In this document: in pieces, positions 12,811-24,494 of the stretch
How the letters are laid out: each line of letters starts with the position of its first letter
Numbering within the stretch: the first letter of the stretch is position 1
Source: Hanleya hanleyi
Lineage: Eukaryota > Mollusca > Polyplacophora > Lepidopleurida > Hanleyidae
NCBI GenBank assembly: GCA_036873755.1
Contig: JAVTVY010025210.1
Span: 1 to 64,000, forward strand
Length of the DNA: 64,000 nt
Direction: 5' to 3'
Notes under the pieces: generated by a model
Database searches by the model: none
Told to the model about the DNA's origin: nothing
Seen by the model: only the letters and a program-made list of their open reading frames with translations
Program-made: the position numbers and the translations under genes

Positions 12811-13536
12811 TTACTCTATTAACTCGCTATTGTCTACCACTCTACATACTACATTACCTCTTAATTGCATTGTCTATCACCGTTTCAATAATAGTTTTGC
12901 TTCCTATATTTGGCGGAACAATAACATACACGAATGCTGATGAACGATTATTTGTTAGTGACGAGGATTGGGAGAAATGAGCGCATATGGTCTCGACTGC
13001 ATTGAAAAATGTACCTTTCAAAATTTCGTTCTACATGCATTTATTATTGGGGCTAAATGCTTCATATGGAAGGATAATGCGATTCAACTTTTCCCAGCTC
13101 TTGCAAATCTCATCAATTAAAATAATGCGGAGTTATTCATAGGCGCTCGTCGCCTCTGCTGCACATATTCATTAGAATTCCACATTTCCCCTGGGACATA
13201 TCTTATCAGAGCGGAAATTTGCGGCCTATAGGAACCGATTAGGCATTACGTTTTTTCCTTCGTGGAATAATAAGCAGCTCCATGCAAGGCAGTTTCACAA
13301 TAACTATAATTGAGTATCATAGGAATTATGTATTCAAGTTGTTCTCTTAGGCGATGTCTGATATATCAGTTAATCATCATTATTCTGCGTCTGCATTCGA
13401 AATCAGTATCGATAACTCGCTGAACAGCTGTTCCCTGCTCTGATATATCGTTGCTCTGATACTATTCCTCTCGTATATGGAAGACCACTCAGTCGAGAGG
13501 CGCCTCAAGGCAACTTTCGACTGTTATCCCACGAGA

Positions 13537-14434
13537 AATATATTTGAACCAATTTGTGATGAGGCGTGTGAATTCCATGGATGATTTTATCTGTTATTGC
13601 TAGGCGTTAATCATAACTAACTCAGCAAAATGTGTTTTTGCACAGGCACTGTACATTAGGGGTTTGACCAAAACTCGTACGTCGATTATGTCGCACGTAC
13701 TTGGATAATACCATTCTGAATCCGCTAGTATTAACTTTGACGCTTTTCTAATCTGAGATTGATAGTCTGCCATATTATATAATACTCCTTGTAATTGATT
13801 ATTCTTATTTTTCTTTCAATGGTTAGAAGGAGTTTGTCTTTCATCAAACCTATTCTCCTGAGTTGCTAAATGAGATTAAACCGTTCCAGGGGAACAAATG
13901 ATTGACTGGAGCCGTCTGTTAGCTCAGGGTAAAATTGGAAAGACGGGATTGATTATCCTGTGTTTTTTTTAATAATATTGTTCATGCCGTTAGGTCCCGC
14001 TAAAAAGCGATCGAACGTTTTTCAACATACAAATCACAACCTGGTGCAGTGTGCTTGTAGAGCAAAGGATATTAATGTGGTTCTCCCGCCGCTCCTGGAC
14101 CAAGGACACAGGACACAGGAATACTGCAAGATTAAGTACAGACATCACACTCCGTTTATCATTAAACTTAGATCCAGGCGATGCCTCGGGAATATTAGAT
14201 CTGATAGTTTGATTTATCCCTATGCAGTTGGACGGAATTATTTTTTTACTATTGCAGCAACTCTCAACCGGGAAGTTGTATGTTATAATTTGTAGATGAA
14301 CACACACACCCATGCACGCGCAATAATGAATTTAACATCGATGGTCTATCTTCTAGAATTTGTCCATCATTCCTTTATACAAGTTATTAAACTTGCTTAA
14401 CATGACCGACAAAGACACCATAATTAGATGAGTA
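13537..14434 (+). repeat. partial subrepeat module 3 of unit A
   Basis: It starts with ATATATTTGAACCAATTTGTGATGAGG, then GCTAGGCGTTAATCATAACTAAC, CGTACGTCGATTATGTC, GTTAGCTCAGGGTAAA and a stretch ending in CTGGACCAAGG. These match 6797-7420 of module 1. It is cut by the DNA transposon and the last about 250 bp of unit A resume at 24796. Confidence 0.7.
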
Positions 14435-14600
14435 CACTCAGAGAAATTAGGGTTCTAAAATGGTTCTTCAACAACGTCAATGGTTCTATATAGAACCATT
14501 TTCATCCTGAAGTCACGCGATGGTTCTTCACGGGGTATATGGTTCTATATAGAACCATTTCACATCAAAATGGTTCTTTGTGGCACGTCTTGGCTTACGC
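14435..14600. repeat. left terminus and subterminal palindrome array of the DNA transposon
   Basis: After the CAC end there are repeated TGGTTCT and GGTTCTATATAGAACC motifs, near 14472, 14490, 14520 and 14545. These mirror the array at the right end. In CMC elements such arrays are usual transposase binding sites; that role here is inferred. Confidence 0.65.
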
Positions 14601-14639
14601 GCGAAAATTTTGTCACGTGACCCACTCAAGCCGCCATTT

Positions 14640-14716
14640 TGCAGAGTTTGATCCCGGTACATTTGGGCAGTGTGAATTTCGGAGATTTTCTGGTCAATCA
14701 ACTTGATTAAAGGTAA
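14640..14716 (+). promoter_or_regulatory. possible non-coding first exon with splice donor
   Basis: A GC-richer stretch containing GCCGCCATTTTGCAG runs into AAAG|GTAAGT at about 14712-14720, a strong donor. It lies just inside the left terminus and upstream of the SAMD3-like exons on the same strand, so it may be the 5' untranslated exon. No ATG-initiated frame of note lies in it. No transcript evidence is available. Confidence 0.3.
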
Positions 14717-15139
14717 GTCTATTTAATTTCAAGTGAGAATAGTACTGTCTTAAGAAATCGTAACAAGAATGGACGAATCATAATTGAAATATCGGCTTTC
14801 CTCCCCCGTAACTATAGCGCAAAGCTTTAGAAGCGGACACAGCGTGTGAAAATGTGAGTCGTGACGTGCGAAGATGGGGGCGCGAAGACGCAAAACTCCA
14901 TAAAGTCGGAGGACTGAAATGTTTTACTTCATTTATCCCGCTTCTCAAACTTCAACGAAATTGTGATCTTGAATGGGCTCAACCAACTGTGTCAAACTAT
15001 TCAAATGTTGTCTTTTGTTCCGAGTTGCTTGTGTGAAAACATTCCCTGGCAGGAGTCCGGTTCAACAAAGAAGTACCACGTGACTTCTGTGGTGTGTCAC
15101 TGTCGTTCAGACGTTGATCTCGGTTCCCGCTCAGGCCCA

Positions 15140-16246
15140 GTCCACAGTTGCCTGGCCTGTGGGATATTGGATGGTCGATGTTAACGTTTAACATTTTCCA
15201 ATAAATTATGAAAATTAATAAATATATATATTTTTCTTTTTTTAAATCGATTTTTTGTTTTTTAAATATTTTTTCTAAGAGTATTTCTCTTTCATCTTTG
15301 TCTCAATTAAAGTCATTCCCTATAATGTCAAGCCGAGTTACAACAGTTTTTAATTATCTACCATACCCTCTCCTCTATGAGATAGAATAAAAGAGAAGTT
15401 GGAAATAGAATCGCTCAACACAGTCATTTCAAAACATTCTCAAAAAAGAACGAAAGCCTACCTTTCCAAATGCCATCCGTTTATTACTTCCCAAGTGGAC
15501 CAACCTTCGGAATATATACGCTCTGAATATCTAAACCTTCCCTTGAAGAGAGAAATTCATTCTTCGTGCCAAAACACGGCTTTTCAAACTTTTAGCCAGC
15601 TCTCCAGCAAAAAACACTTCCGTCAGAATTTTAAGGACCTAGCTATACAATATTATCAACGACGATTGGTCGAAATTATCCCCAAAGGTCATCTCCCGCC
15701 CACTGGATTATCTGCCCCTGACTTTTGGGGATAATTTCGACCGATCGTCGCTGACAATATTGTATAGCCCGGTCCTTAAAATTGTGACGGAACTGTTTTT
15801 GGTCGGAGAGCTGGCTAAAAGTTTGAAAAGCCATGTTTTGGCGCGAAGAATGAATTTCTCTCCTCGAGGTTTTAGATAATTCAAAGCGCATATATTCCGA
15901 AGGTTGGTCCACTTGGGAAGTAATAAACGGATGGCATTTGGAAAGGTAGGCTTTCGTCCCATTTTGAGAATGTTTTGAAATGACCGTGTTGAGCGGTTCT
16001 ATTCCCAACTTCTCTTTTATTCTATGTCATAGAGGACAGGTTATGGTACAGTAGATAATTAAAAACTGTAGTAACTCGGCTTGAAATTATAGGGAATGAC
16101 TTTAATTGAGCCAAAGATGAAAGAGACATACACTTAGAAAAAATATTAAAAAAATTATATATATATTTATGAAATTTCCTAAATTATTGAAAAAATGTAT
16201 ACGTAGACATCGACCATCCAATATCTCACAGGCCAGGCAACTGTGG
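15140..16246. repeat. 1.1-kb long palindrome
   Basis: The left arm 15140-15686 and right arm 15723-16246 are inverted copies around a 36-bp loop. Outer edges read CCACAGTTGCCTGGCCTGTG and its complement. Near the centre AAATTATCCCCAAA mirrors TTTTGGGGATAATTT. Each arm carries a matching about 110-codon open frame that starts near the outer part and reads toward the loop (15399-15734 plus, 15676-16008 minus), sharing TVISKHSQ, TKAYLSKCHPFITSQVDQPS and AFQTFSQL. I do not recognise the product. It may be an inverted duplicate of a small element. Confidence 0.9.
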
Positions 16247-16982
16247 ATCAGTCCCCCTTTCTTCGGTAATAGCCTATAGGGAATTCCTCCACTTCATTTG
16301 TAGTTGCTAAATTATATCATTGTCTCACATGAGCTTGGGGCTGATGAGTTAATAATTATGATGATAATTAATAAATACAGCCTCCTGCAAAAAGTATGTG
16401 TAGGGTACCGTATTAGCATATCACTGGCCAGCTCTAGCCACAACTGTTGCTATCAACAACGCCTTCGGTTGATAGTCACAGACGACATGGATCTCCGTGT
16501 GGTATAACCCGTACCGTATAATAGTTCATTTTGATGCTCCTTACCTGTTATTTTCGTGAAGCTAATTCCTTCTTTTCCACGCTTGTCGTTTTTATTAAAG
16601 TTTCCGGTGCTGGTGATTAGCTGTACACGAGCCGTTTTCACATCGACCCTGACCGTATTACGGTAGACGCCATATTGTGTGTATTTGGGCCCATATTACG
16701 GTAGACACCATATTGTGTAACTGTGCATGCGTAGTGGCCCAAATACACACAATATGGCTTTGCACTTTGACACTTTGTTTTCATGAACTAATTAGTTGTT
16801 TTGAATGAATTTTGTCAAAGATATATTTTGAACTCACAAAACAATTATTGGTTACCTGTTAAACTGGAGACCTGTACATTATTTCTCTACCTGTCTCTTT
16901 CAAAAATTACCTGTCAAATTACCTGTTAAATTACCTGACCCCTGTGATAGAACTACATGTATATATTTTCCATTCGTGTCAG
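16247..16982. other. intron-like stretch with a small hairpin
   Basis: 16669-16692 (GCCATATTGTGTGTATTTGG) is the inverse of 16735-16757. ATTACGGTAGAC...CCATATTGTGT also occurs twice directly. Further on TTACCTGTTAAA-type words repeat near 16850-16940. I see no exon I can support before the acceptor at 16981-16982. Confidence 0.45.
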
Positions 16983-19660
16983 GTACCAGAAGATGATGGA
17001 GATGTTGGAGAAGATGAAAGGACCCTAGCCAACCATATCAGAATGATCCAGGCAGAAGTGGGAAAGGCTAGGCCTAACTTGGATATTCTGGAAGATAAAA
17101 TGAAGAGGACTGTCTTTCACAGGAAAAAGTTCCTTTTGAAGAAAACAACGAGAGAAGTTCTGAAGGAATTCCCATGTTTGAAAATTCCCAAATTGGTTAG
17201 TTAACATTGAATCTCTGTCAGTATCTGTTAATGTCCCTCATTTGTCTCATGTTTTAGTTTCTTGAAACTCTAAATAATCCAGCTGTAGAGCAAAATGTCA
17301 CATTCCAACAATTTGAGTCAAGTTGGACAAACGAACCAACCTTTTTTCCACAAATCTGTCAGTTTTCTTTTCAAGGCAAGGGTTATTTCCCTTGAATTTG
17401 GTCTGTCCTTACAGTAAGGTGTGGAAGAAAAATCAAAACAAATTGGTCTGGAAAGCAATAGTAATCATTTGAGGCTTGACACATGCCTGATTGAATTTAT
17501 CCGCTTGATACTTTCCTTATTTTGCCTACCTGCACTTGGTGCAGCTCTGTTTAGGAAGAGTGATTCATTCTTGCATTATTCCCCCCCCCCCCTCCCCGCC
17601 CCCCATTTCCATGATTGTCAAAATGCACTTTTGTTCATGCCAGAATTTTTTATTGCATTGCATCCAAATTACATCTGGTCGTAATTCTCTTTCTTCTGCA
17701 TAGTATTTAGTGGAGTGTTCCACAGTCCTTACAGATTGATAACAATTTATTTTACAAAGACAAGTTTAAAAATTCCATGCAGTCTGTCCTGGATTTTACA
17801 AGTGGATCTCTTGTCCCGATTATTGAACTATAAATCAATGGCATTGCCTTGCAATTTACATTCCATTTAATCAATTAGATTCTCAAGCCAAGATATCTTA
17901 CTTGAGGATAACTAGAGTGAATTATCTTTACTTTCCAGCTCTTATCGGGTATGCAGACATACATTCAAGTAGATGTGGATAAAATGGTTGTTACAAGATT
18001 AAAGTGAATGGCCCCCAAAATAGTGGAGAGGGCACCAAAAAGCAAATTGAAGCAGCAGTGCACACAGGCCATCACTGACTGCCTGGATGAGTACGAAAAG
18101 AAAGGTGATTTACAAGTGCATGTACTTCTGCATGATATCTTCTGGCCTGTCTGTCATATAAGCATCTATTGGTCGGGCCTTTGTATTACTGAAAAAGCAC
18201 CAGTCAAGACTCATTGTTGTACCCAGAATCTATGCTTTTCTCGTTTGTTTTCTGACACTTCCATGAAAGAATGACCGGATTGGTGGCCAACATAAATGTA
18301 GGCTTAGTACAATAGCATGTGGATATGGAGTTTCTACTTTAGTAGAAGAGTATGGGTAACCAAATCTCAGTATGAAATTATTGTGTATTCATACTCATTT
18401 GTTTTAAAGGACTGGACTATAGTAGGGCAGAGTTTTGTTTTTGTCTTGTCAATCATTGTTATGCAAATACATGATCTTCCTGTTGACCAGGTTGAATACA
18501 TGTAGTCTATACTTTACTTGTATGCAGGATTGCAGTTGGGGGCTGCCATTCTGCTGCTGCCATCCTTATTTCGAGAAGACGATACCCTGCTGTTCGTTAT
18601 TGACCAAGTGAGTATAAGACTACTGGAGTAATAGACCTGACCATTTATCAGTTGCTCACTTGGGTGGAAGTAGAGAGATTGCCCCTTCAATGCAGAAAAA
18701 GATCTCTGATGGAATGAAATCTAAATGAATTCAATATTTTAGAAATTGTTTGCATATTAATAAGGAAAGGCATTTGCAGCTGCTTAACCATCCCTTACAT
18801 TTCTAAATTCAGTATGGAAATGCATCAGTGTTTCATCTTCACCCCTCATGGTCTTGCGGCTGAATTGAACACTGGAATTGTTTGTGTAACCTTCATGGTT
18901 CTGAATATATGTGAAAGCTGACCATACTGGTTGATTTCCATTTTGTATTGGCATTAGAAAGTCTTAAGAGTTTTGGGCTGTTCCGGAGAAAGGTACACGG
19001 GGTGCGGGGAAGACAACGTTTTCTGACACCCATATACCATTTATCCTATCTCCCTAATGTTAAATGACTAGACACGCATTTACCATAGAACTGAATAATC
19101 CCCTCCCCTGTCCCAAGTGTTATTTTTTGTCTGTAACATCCCTTAGATGACCCCTTCTTAACAGTGCATCTGTTGAGTGTTTGCATTTATATGTAATAGT
19201 GCCATGGGGCATTTCAAGTATTGCTTTGAAAATAGACTAAATATCCAATCATCTTCCCAAATTTGAACTCCAAACTACCTGCTAATGGCTATTTCCACAA
19301 TATATTGTTAAGACTGCAAATCCTTCAAAAGTTCCCTTAACATAAGAGATTATCTACCTTAATACAGTATATCCTGATTTTTATTAATTCCCTTTTCAGA
19401 TGCCAGAAATTCCAATCCCGGTCATGTCGATTCACAACTGTGCCGAAGGAAATCCTTTGAAGGCGGAAAGGATACTGACACACATGGACAGCATGCAGAT
19501 TCTCCAGGATGATACCAGTGTGGACATTTCTTTTGCCCTTGGTGCAATATTCACATTTTACTATCTCTTTGGTGTAGAATATCCCACTGGACTGAAGATA
19601 GAATATCCCACTGGACTGAAGAAAACCCTTATTTTTTTGAGCGGTTTATTTTCAATCTAA
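16983..19660 (+). pseudogene. SAMD3-like multi-exon gene fragment inside the DNA transposon
   Basis: Four exons join in a consistent frame: 16983-17195 (71 codons, starting VPEDDGDVGEDER), 17939-18104, 18528-18607 (GLQLGAAILLLPSLFREDD) and 19400-19660 (starting MPEIPIPVMS). Acceptors are TGTCAG, TTCCAG, ATGCAG and TTTCAG; donors are GTTAGT, GTGATT and GTGAGT. Phases match at each junction. From memory, the layout resembles the C-terminal half of fish proteins annotated 'sterile alpha motif domain-containing protein 3-like': an acidic helix with ERTL...I..EV....P, an 'EFPCLK' block, an 'LP..FRED...LF' block, and a closing 'ALG.IF.FYYLFGVEYP' block. The molecular role of that family is not established. 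Oddities: an in-frame TGA at 18005-18007 in exon 2, a 24-bp tandem duplication in the last exon (EYPTGLKI twice), and no N-terminal exons. It is either a decayed transposon-encoded gene or a captured host gene. Confidence 0.55.
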
Positions 19661-20582
19661 ATCTGTCTGTTCCAGTCCCTCTGAAGAGAGTATATGACTC
19701 AGTCTGTGTATGACGAACCTCGTCTGAGGATTATTCACATTTTGTGAAAACTTTCATTACATCTGTCAGCTTCATCCTGTATTTGTCTCACTGCTGACAT
19801 GGACTAGTCAAATCGTCTTGTTCGGTTCATGATTAGATTATTGAAGGATTCTTTTATCTCAGACACATGCAAGAATCATTCCAATATTATACAAAAGTGG
19901 ACATTTGTTATTAATGTGTGTATTTATTGACTCTCTCATCACCCTCACCCTGGTGTGCAGATCATCGAGCAGGGGACTGGAAAGGCCGTGGTCCACTCAC
20001 TTCGGTGATCTGGCTCACCAGGGTGGATTCTCGGTCCTCTTGGTGGTGTGGTTGTCGGTAGGAGATGGGAATAGAGCCATCTCCGACAGACTGCACCTCC
20101 AGGGGACGGACAAGGTGATGATTGGACCAAGATATATCTAATTGTTGTTTAAGTGGCATTTAGAAGTCTGAGGATGCACTGAGGAACACATATGTTATGG
20201 ATATCAATTTCTTTAATTCTTGTGATCCATGTTTAGTGCAGATACTAGCATTTTTGTCAAGCTAATGATGAATTGCCAAAAATGCTTGATAATAATGCTA
20301 GTATCTGCATTGAAACGTCGCTCACAAGAATGAAAGAAATTGATATCCATAATGTCTGTGTTCCTGAGTATAACTATTTGTCCAATGAATGACTGTTCTA
20401 GTCATATTAATCATATGGGTGGGGGGGGGGGGGAATTGTTATGCTTCACGGTGGAGCATGATTGGCTAATTATTAATCTTGTATCTATTTAGGGGTTTAA
20501 CACCAACTTAGATACGGTTGTTGCGCAACACTCATCGCTGATGTCAGCTTGACACCGAGTCAAACCCAGAGATGCCACAGGT
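19661..20582. other. non-coding stretch with a 190-bp hairpin
   Basis: 20179-20368 folds on itself: CTGAGGAACACA...TTATGGATATCAATTTCTTT is mirrored by AAAGAAATTGATATCCATAA...TGTGTTCCTGAG, and an inner GATACTAGCATT pairs with AATGCTAGTATC. This resembles a small MITE. The open frame near 19905-20141 has no support as an exon. Confidence 0.55.
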
Positions 20583-20768
20583 GTATGATGGGGATATCGT
20601 GTACTGTTAGTGTATGATGGGGATATCTCGTACTGAATGATGGGGATATCGCCTACTGAATGATGGTGATATCGTGTACTGTTAGTGTATGCTGGGGATA
20701 TCTTGTACTGTATAATGGGGATATCTCGTACTGTTAGTGTATGATGGGGGTATCTCCTACTGAATGAT

Positions 20769-22511
20769 AGAATAGAATAGAATAGAAGCTTTATTTATAA
20801 AAACTCGGTCAGCCATCATCTATCGATGCTCTTCCTGGGAGCCGAGTGCTATAACAATCATAATAACAAACAGTGTATAGGATATAAAAAATAGAGCTCA
20901 CATTCTAACACAATAAGGATCATGTTTTGGCAAAAACATCCTCGTAAATGTATTTAAAACATTCGTGTTTAAACACAGCCAAAGATGGACTGTTTCTGAC
21001 ACGGGATGGCAGAAAATTCCACGCCACTGGGCCCGAGACAGAGAAGGCTCTCTTATAAAAATCTGTTCGTGAGAATGGGACATATAATTGATCTATATTT
21101 ACATAGGATCTAGTAAATCGGGTTTGTCTACTTTTAGACAATATAAGCTTGTCTTTTAAATAAGTAGGAGCAGATCCGTGTAAGCTGCTGTACACCAGGA
21201 CACATTCGCTGTACATTACGTGCTGTTTAAATGGAATCCACTTTAATCGCTTGTATAAGTCGGTGGTAGAAATTTCGAAACCACAATCTAAGATTAACCG
21301 AGCAGCTCGTTTTCTTAGTACCCCAATTCTGTGTACATCAGAATCAGTGCACTTCCCCCAAATATTAACACAATAGTTTAGCAGTGGTTGAATAAAACAA
21401 TTAAAAAACGTTACTCTTGCAGACATAGGCAAAAACATTTTAAGTTTTCTCAACATGAACAATTTAGAAGCAATCTTCTTGCAAAACATGTCAACCTGGT
21501 TTTCCCATGAAAGGTTTTGATTGATAGTTATACCGAGCAATTTTTCATCAGTAACAGAGTCGATAACATCACCACCAATAGTAATGAACAATTCAGATTG
21601 GGGCAGATAGACACGCTTTTGGTGTGTAGTCACTAACATGCTTTTCGTTTTTGTAGTATTTACGGCCATTTGATTATCTTGGCACCAGTTTTGAACCTCA
21701 GTTGCCCCATTTTGTAATTTGACTTCAACTTCTGGAATCGATTTACCGGAAGCAGACAGTGTAGAGTCGTCGGCAAACATTGTAGTTTTACAGACTAAGG
21801 TATACAGGGGTAGATCATTTATGTATAATAAGAAAAATAAAGGGCCAAGTATAGAACCCTGCGGGACTCCGGATTTGCATGGTAATGGATCGGAAACAGA
21901 GCCCTTAAAATTTACACGCTGGTAACGGTCTGTGAGATAAGACATGAACAACTCTATAGTCGAGTTTGTACAGTTATAGATCTTCAGCTTCTGCAGTAAA
22001 ATATCATGTGAAATTAGATCAAAGGCTTTGCGAAGATCAATGAATATAACACCAACTAAATTCTTTTTGTCTATATCAACAGACCAGTTATCCACAAGAT
22101 CGGTCAAAGCAGTTTGACACGAGTGAAAATGCCGAAAACCTGATTGGCTAGAATGAATCAGACGATTTTCTTGTAGATACAAGTTAAAATGAAAATGGAT
22201 ATGTTTCTCTAAGATTTTAGACAACACGGGCAAAATGCTAATCGATCGGTAATTTCCAACATCATCCCGACAGCCCTTCTTGTAAAGTGGAGTAATCTTC
22301 GCAATTTTCCATATATTTGGAAAAGAACAGGTCTTTATACACATATTAAATATCTTAGTTAAACTTTTGGCTAGTATATCAGATCCCATTTTCAAAAATT
22401 TCGGATGTAGTCCATCTGTTCCCGGAGATTTTGTTATATCGAGCGACCTTAATTGTTTGTTTACAAAATCTTCTTTTATAGGGGGAATAGAAAAAGAACG
22501 CCCATCTATCA
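20769..22511 (-). mobile_element. 5'-truncated CR1/L2-like LINE
   Basis: The insertion interrupts the minisatellite. AATGAT repeated at 20763-20768 and 22512-22517 looks like a 6-bp target duplication. The 3' end (at the low coordinate) is a short (ATTCT)n-type tail at about 20769-20786, preceded by AATAAA (complement of 20790-20795). Short terminal repeats at the 3' end and truncated 5' ends are usual for CR1/L2-type LINEs. Confidence 0.85.
20920..22511 (-). pseudogene. LINE reverse transcriptase, 5'-truncated
   Basis: About 530 codons stay open from the truncation point to a TGA at 20920-20922. There is no true ATG at the start; the frame simply begins at the truncation point. Reverse transcriptase motifs in order: SPGTDGLHPKFLK (about 29-41), NYRSISILPVLSKILEK (87-103), FIDLRKAFDLISHD with the motif A aspartate (157-170), SGVPQGSILGPLFFLLYIND (214-233) and FADDS (246-250). 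The thumb and C-terminal part ends with AWNFLPSRVR...FK, typical of CR1/L2/Crack-type ORF2. The endonuclease domain that should precede it is missing, so it cannot retrotranspose by itself. The frame is undamaged, so insertion is fairly recent. Confidence 0.9.
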
Positions 22512-23771
22512 AATGATGGGGATATCTCCTACTGAATGATGGGATATCGCATACTGTTAGTGTATGATGGGGATATCTTGTACTGTATGATGGGGATATC
22601 TCGTACTGTTAGTGTATGATGGGGATATCGCCTACTGAATGATGGTGATATCGTGTACTGTTAGTGTATGCTGGGGATATCTTGTACTGTATGATGGGGA
22701 TATCTCGTACTGTTAGTGTATGATGGGGATATCTCCTACTGAATGATGGGGATATCTCCTACTGAATGATGGGGATATCGCATACTGTTAGTGTATGATG
22801 GGGATATCGTCTACTGAATGATGGTGATATCGCGTACTGTTGGTGTATGATGGGGATATCACCTACTGAATGATGGGGATATCGCGTACTGTTAGTGTAT
22901 GATGGGGATATCACCTACTGAATGATGGTGATATTGCGTACTGTTAGTGTATGATGGGCATATCGCGTACTGAATGATGGTGATATCGCGTACTGTTAGT
23001 GTATGATGGGGATATCGCCTACTGAATGATGGTGATATCGCGTACTGTTGGTGTATGATGGGGATATCTCGTACTGTATGATGGGGATATCGCCTACTGA
23101 ATGATAGGGATATCGCGTACTGTTAGTGTATGATGGGATATCGCCTACTGAATGATGGTGATATCGCGTACTGCTAGTGTATGGTGGGGATATCGCGTAC
23201 TGTTAGTGTATGATGGGGATATCGCGTACTGTTAGTGTATGATGGGGATATTGCCTACTGAATGAGGGGGTATCGCGTACTGTTGGTGTATGATGGGGAT
23301 ATCTCGTACTGTTGGTGTATGATGGGGATATTGCCTACTGAATGAGGGGATATCGCGTACTGTTGGTGTATGATGGGGATATCTCGTACTGTTAGTGTAT
23401 GATGGGGATATTGTCTACTGAATGAGGGGATATCGCGTACTGTTAGTGTATGATGGGATATCGCCTACTGTATGATGGGAATATCGGGTAATGTTAGTGT
23501 GTGGTGGGGATAATGCCTACTGAATGACGGGATATCGCGTACTGTTAGTGTATGATGAGGATATCGCCTACTGAATGATTGCGATATCCCCCATCATACA
23601 CTAACAGTATGTGATATCCCCATCATTCATACACCTACTGTATGATGGGAATATCGCATACTGTTAGTGTACGATGGGGATATCGCCCACTGAATGATGG
23701 GGATATCGACGTGTACTGTTAGTGTATGATGGGGATATGACATACTCTGAATGATGGGAATGTCGCATACT

Positions 23772-24494
23772 ATTTTATATTCAAACGTGTCTTTATGTCG
23801 ATGGTTGGAAAATCACCTATCATGTACAGCTCCCTCAATTAGTCACAACAATCTGCAATGCTGATGCCAATGTCGTAACAAAAGTAACTTTGTCTTAGCA
23901 CTTTTTAACACTGTGTTGAATGGGGAATATACCAATGCCACAGGAATTCTTGCTTCCGCGGGAATCCTAGTTGTGGGGGCTGATGTGTGTTTCATGTATG
24001 AATCTCCCCATAGTATAGTGGGCAACGATTTGGTGTAAGACTCACGAAATATAATTGACAAAGGATCTGCTGCAAGTTGTATTGTCAGTCTTTTGTCCAG
24101 GATATTACCTTTTCAATGGTAGGTCTTACACCAAAGCCTTGCCCAATAGTGTCTTTCGAGTTTGTCATAATATTGAAGTGGCATGTTGTTGATCGCATTT
24201 GCTGTCGAACATGAAGTTTCCGGTGCTTATGACCATATGTTCAAGATATTCTGGCTGTTGGTTTAATAAATGAAGTGATCTTGACAAACCTGACTGCAGG
24301 TCTTCTCGTGTTTTTACCTGTGCATGTTCTTAGTTTAGTCCATAATCATACCAGTTGTAATTCCTACAGCTACGAATTTCCTTCATGAAAAAGATGTCTA
24401 TAGATGCAGAAACTTTTGTATAGAACAATTGGTGTTATATAACATGTCTTTCACAATGGGGTTCTACATAAAACTCCTAGCTCTGTTGGGAACA
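23772..24494. other. non-coding interior of the DNA transposon
   Basis: I see only a loose inverted pair, GTATAGTGGGCAACGATTTGG near 24009 and CCAAAGCCTTGCCCAATAG near 24131. No coding signal. Confidence 0.45.

Larger units (their letters stand above)
9196..13536 (+). repeat. subrepeat module 2 of unit A, expanded by a MITE and a minisatellite
   Basis: It repeats the landmarks of module 1 in order (GCTAGGCGATAATTATAACTAAC, GGTCGGACGTAATTGGAT, a poly-G tract, ACGATCTTGTAATTTCATTAC, TTGACGCGGAAAT, GAACGATTATTTGTTAGTGACGAGG). It is longer because of a foldback MITE at 10841-11193 and a 1.5-kb minisatellite at 11306-12810. Confidence 0.8.
20583..23771. repeat. minisatellite, 24/28-bp subunits, split by a LINE
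   Basis: Subunits of the form TATGATGGGGATATCGCCTACTGA and ATGATGGTGATATCGCGTACTGTTAGTG alternate, giving a 52-bp higher unit in places. The array spans 20583-20768 and 22512-23771 around the LINE insertion. A short block at about 23578-23626 is inverted relative to the rest. Confidence 0.95.

Noticed and set aside
1584..14434. 13.1-kb unit as a Helitron or Maverick
   Set aside because: No replication, polymerase or integrase frame and no matching termini were found.
16304..16507. Frame ending in RLRLIVTDDMDLRVV as a possible N-terminal SAMD3-like exon
   Set aside because: The similarity to a PB1-like start is too short, and no matching splice phase could be shown.
19905..20141. Possible further exon after the SAMD3-like gene
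   Set aside because: The preceding exon already ends in a stop at 19660, and the peptide has no similarity that I recognise.
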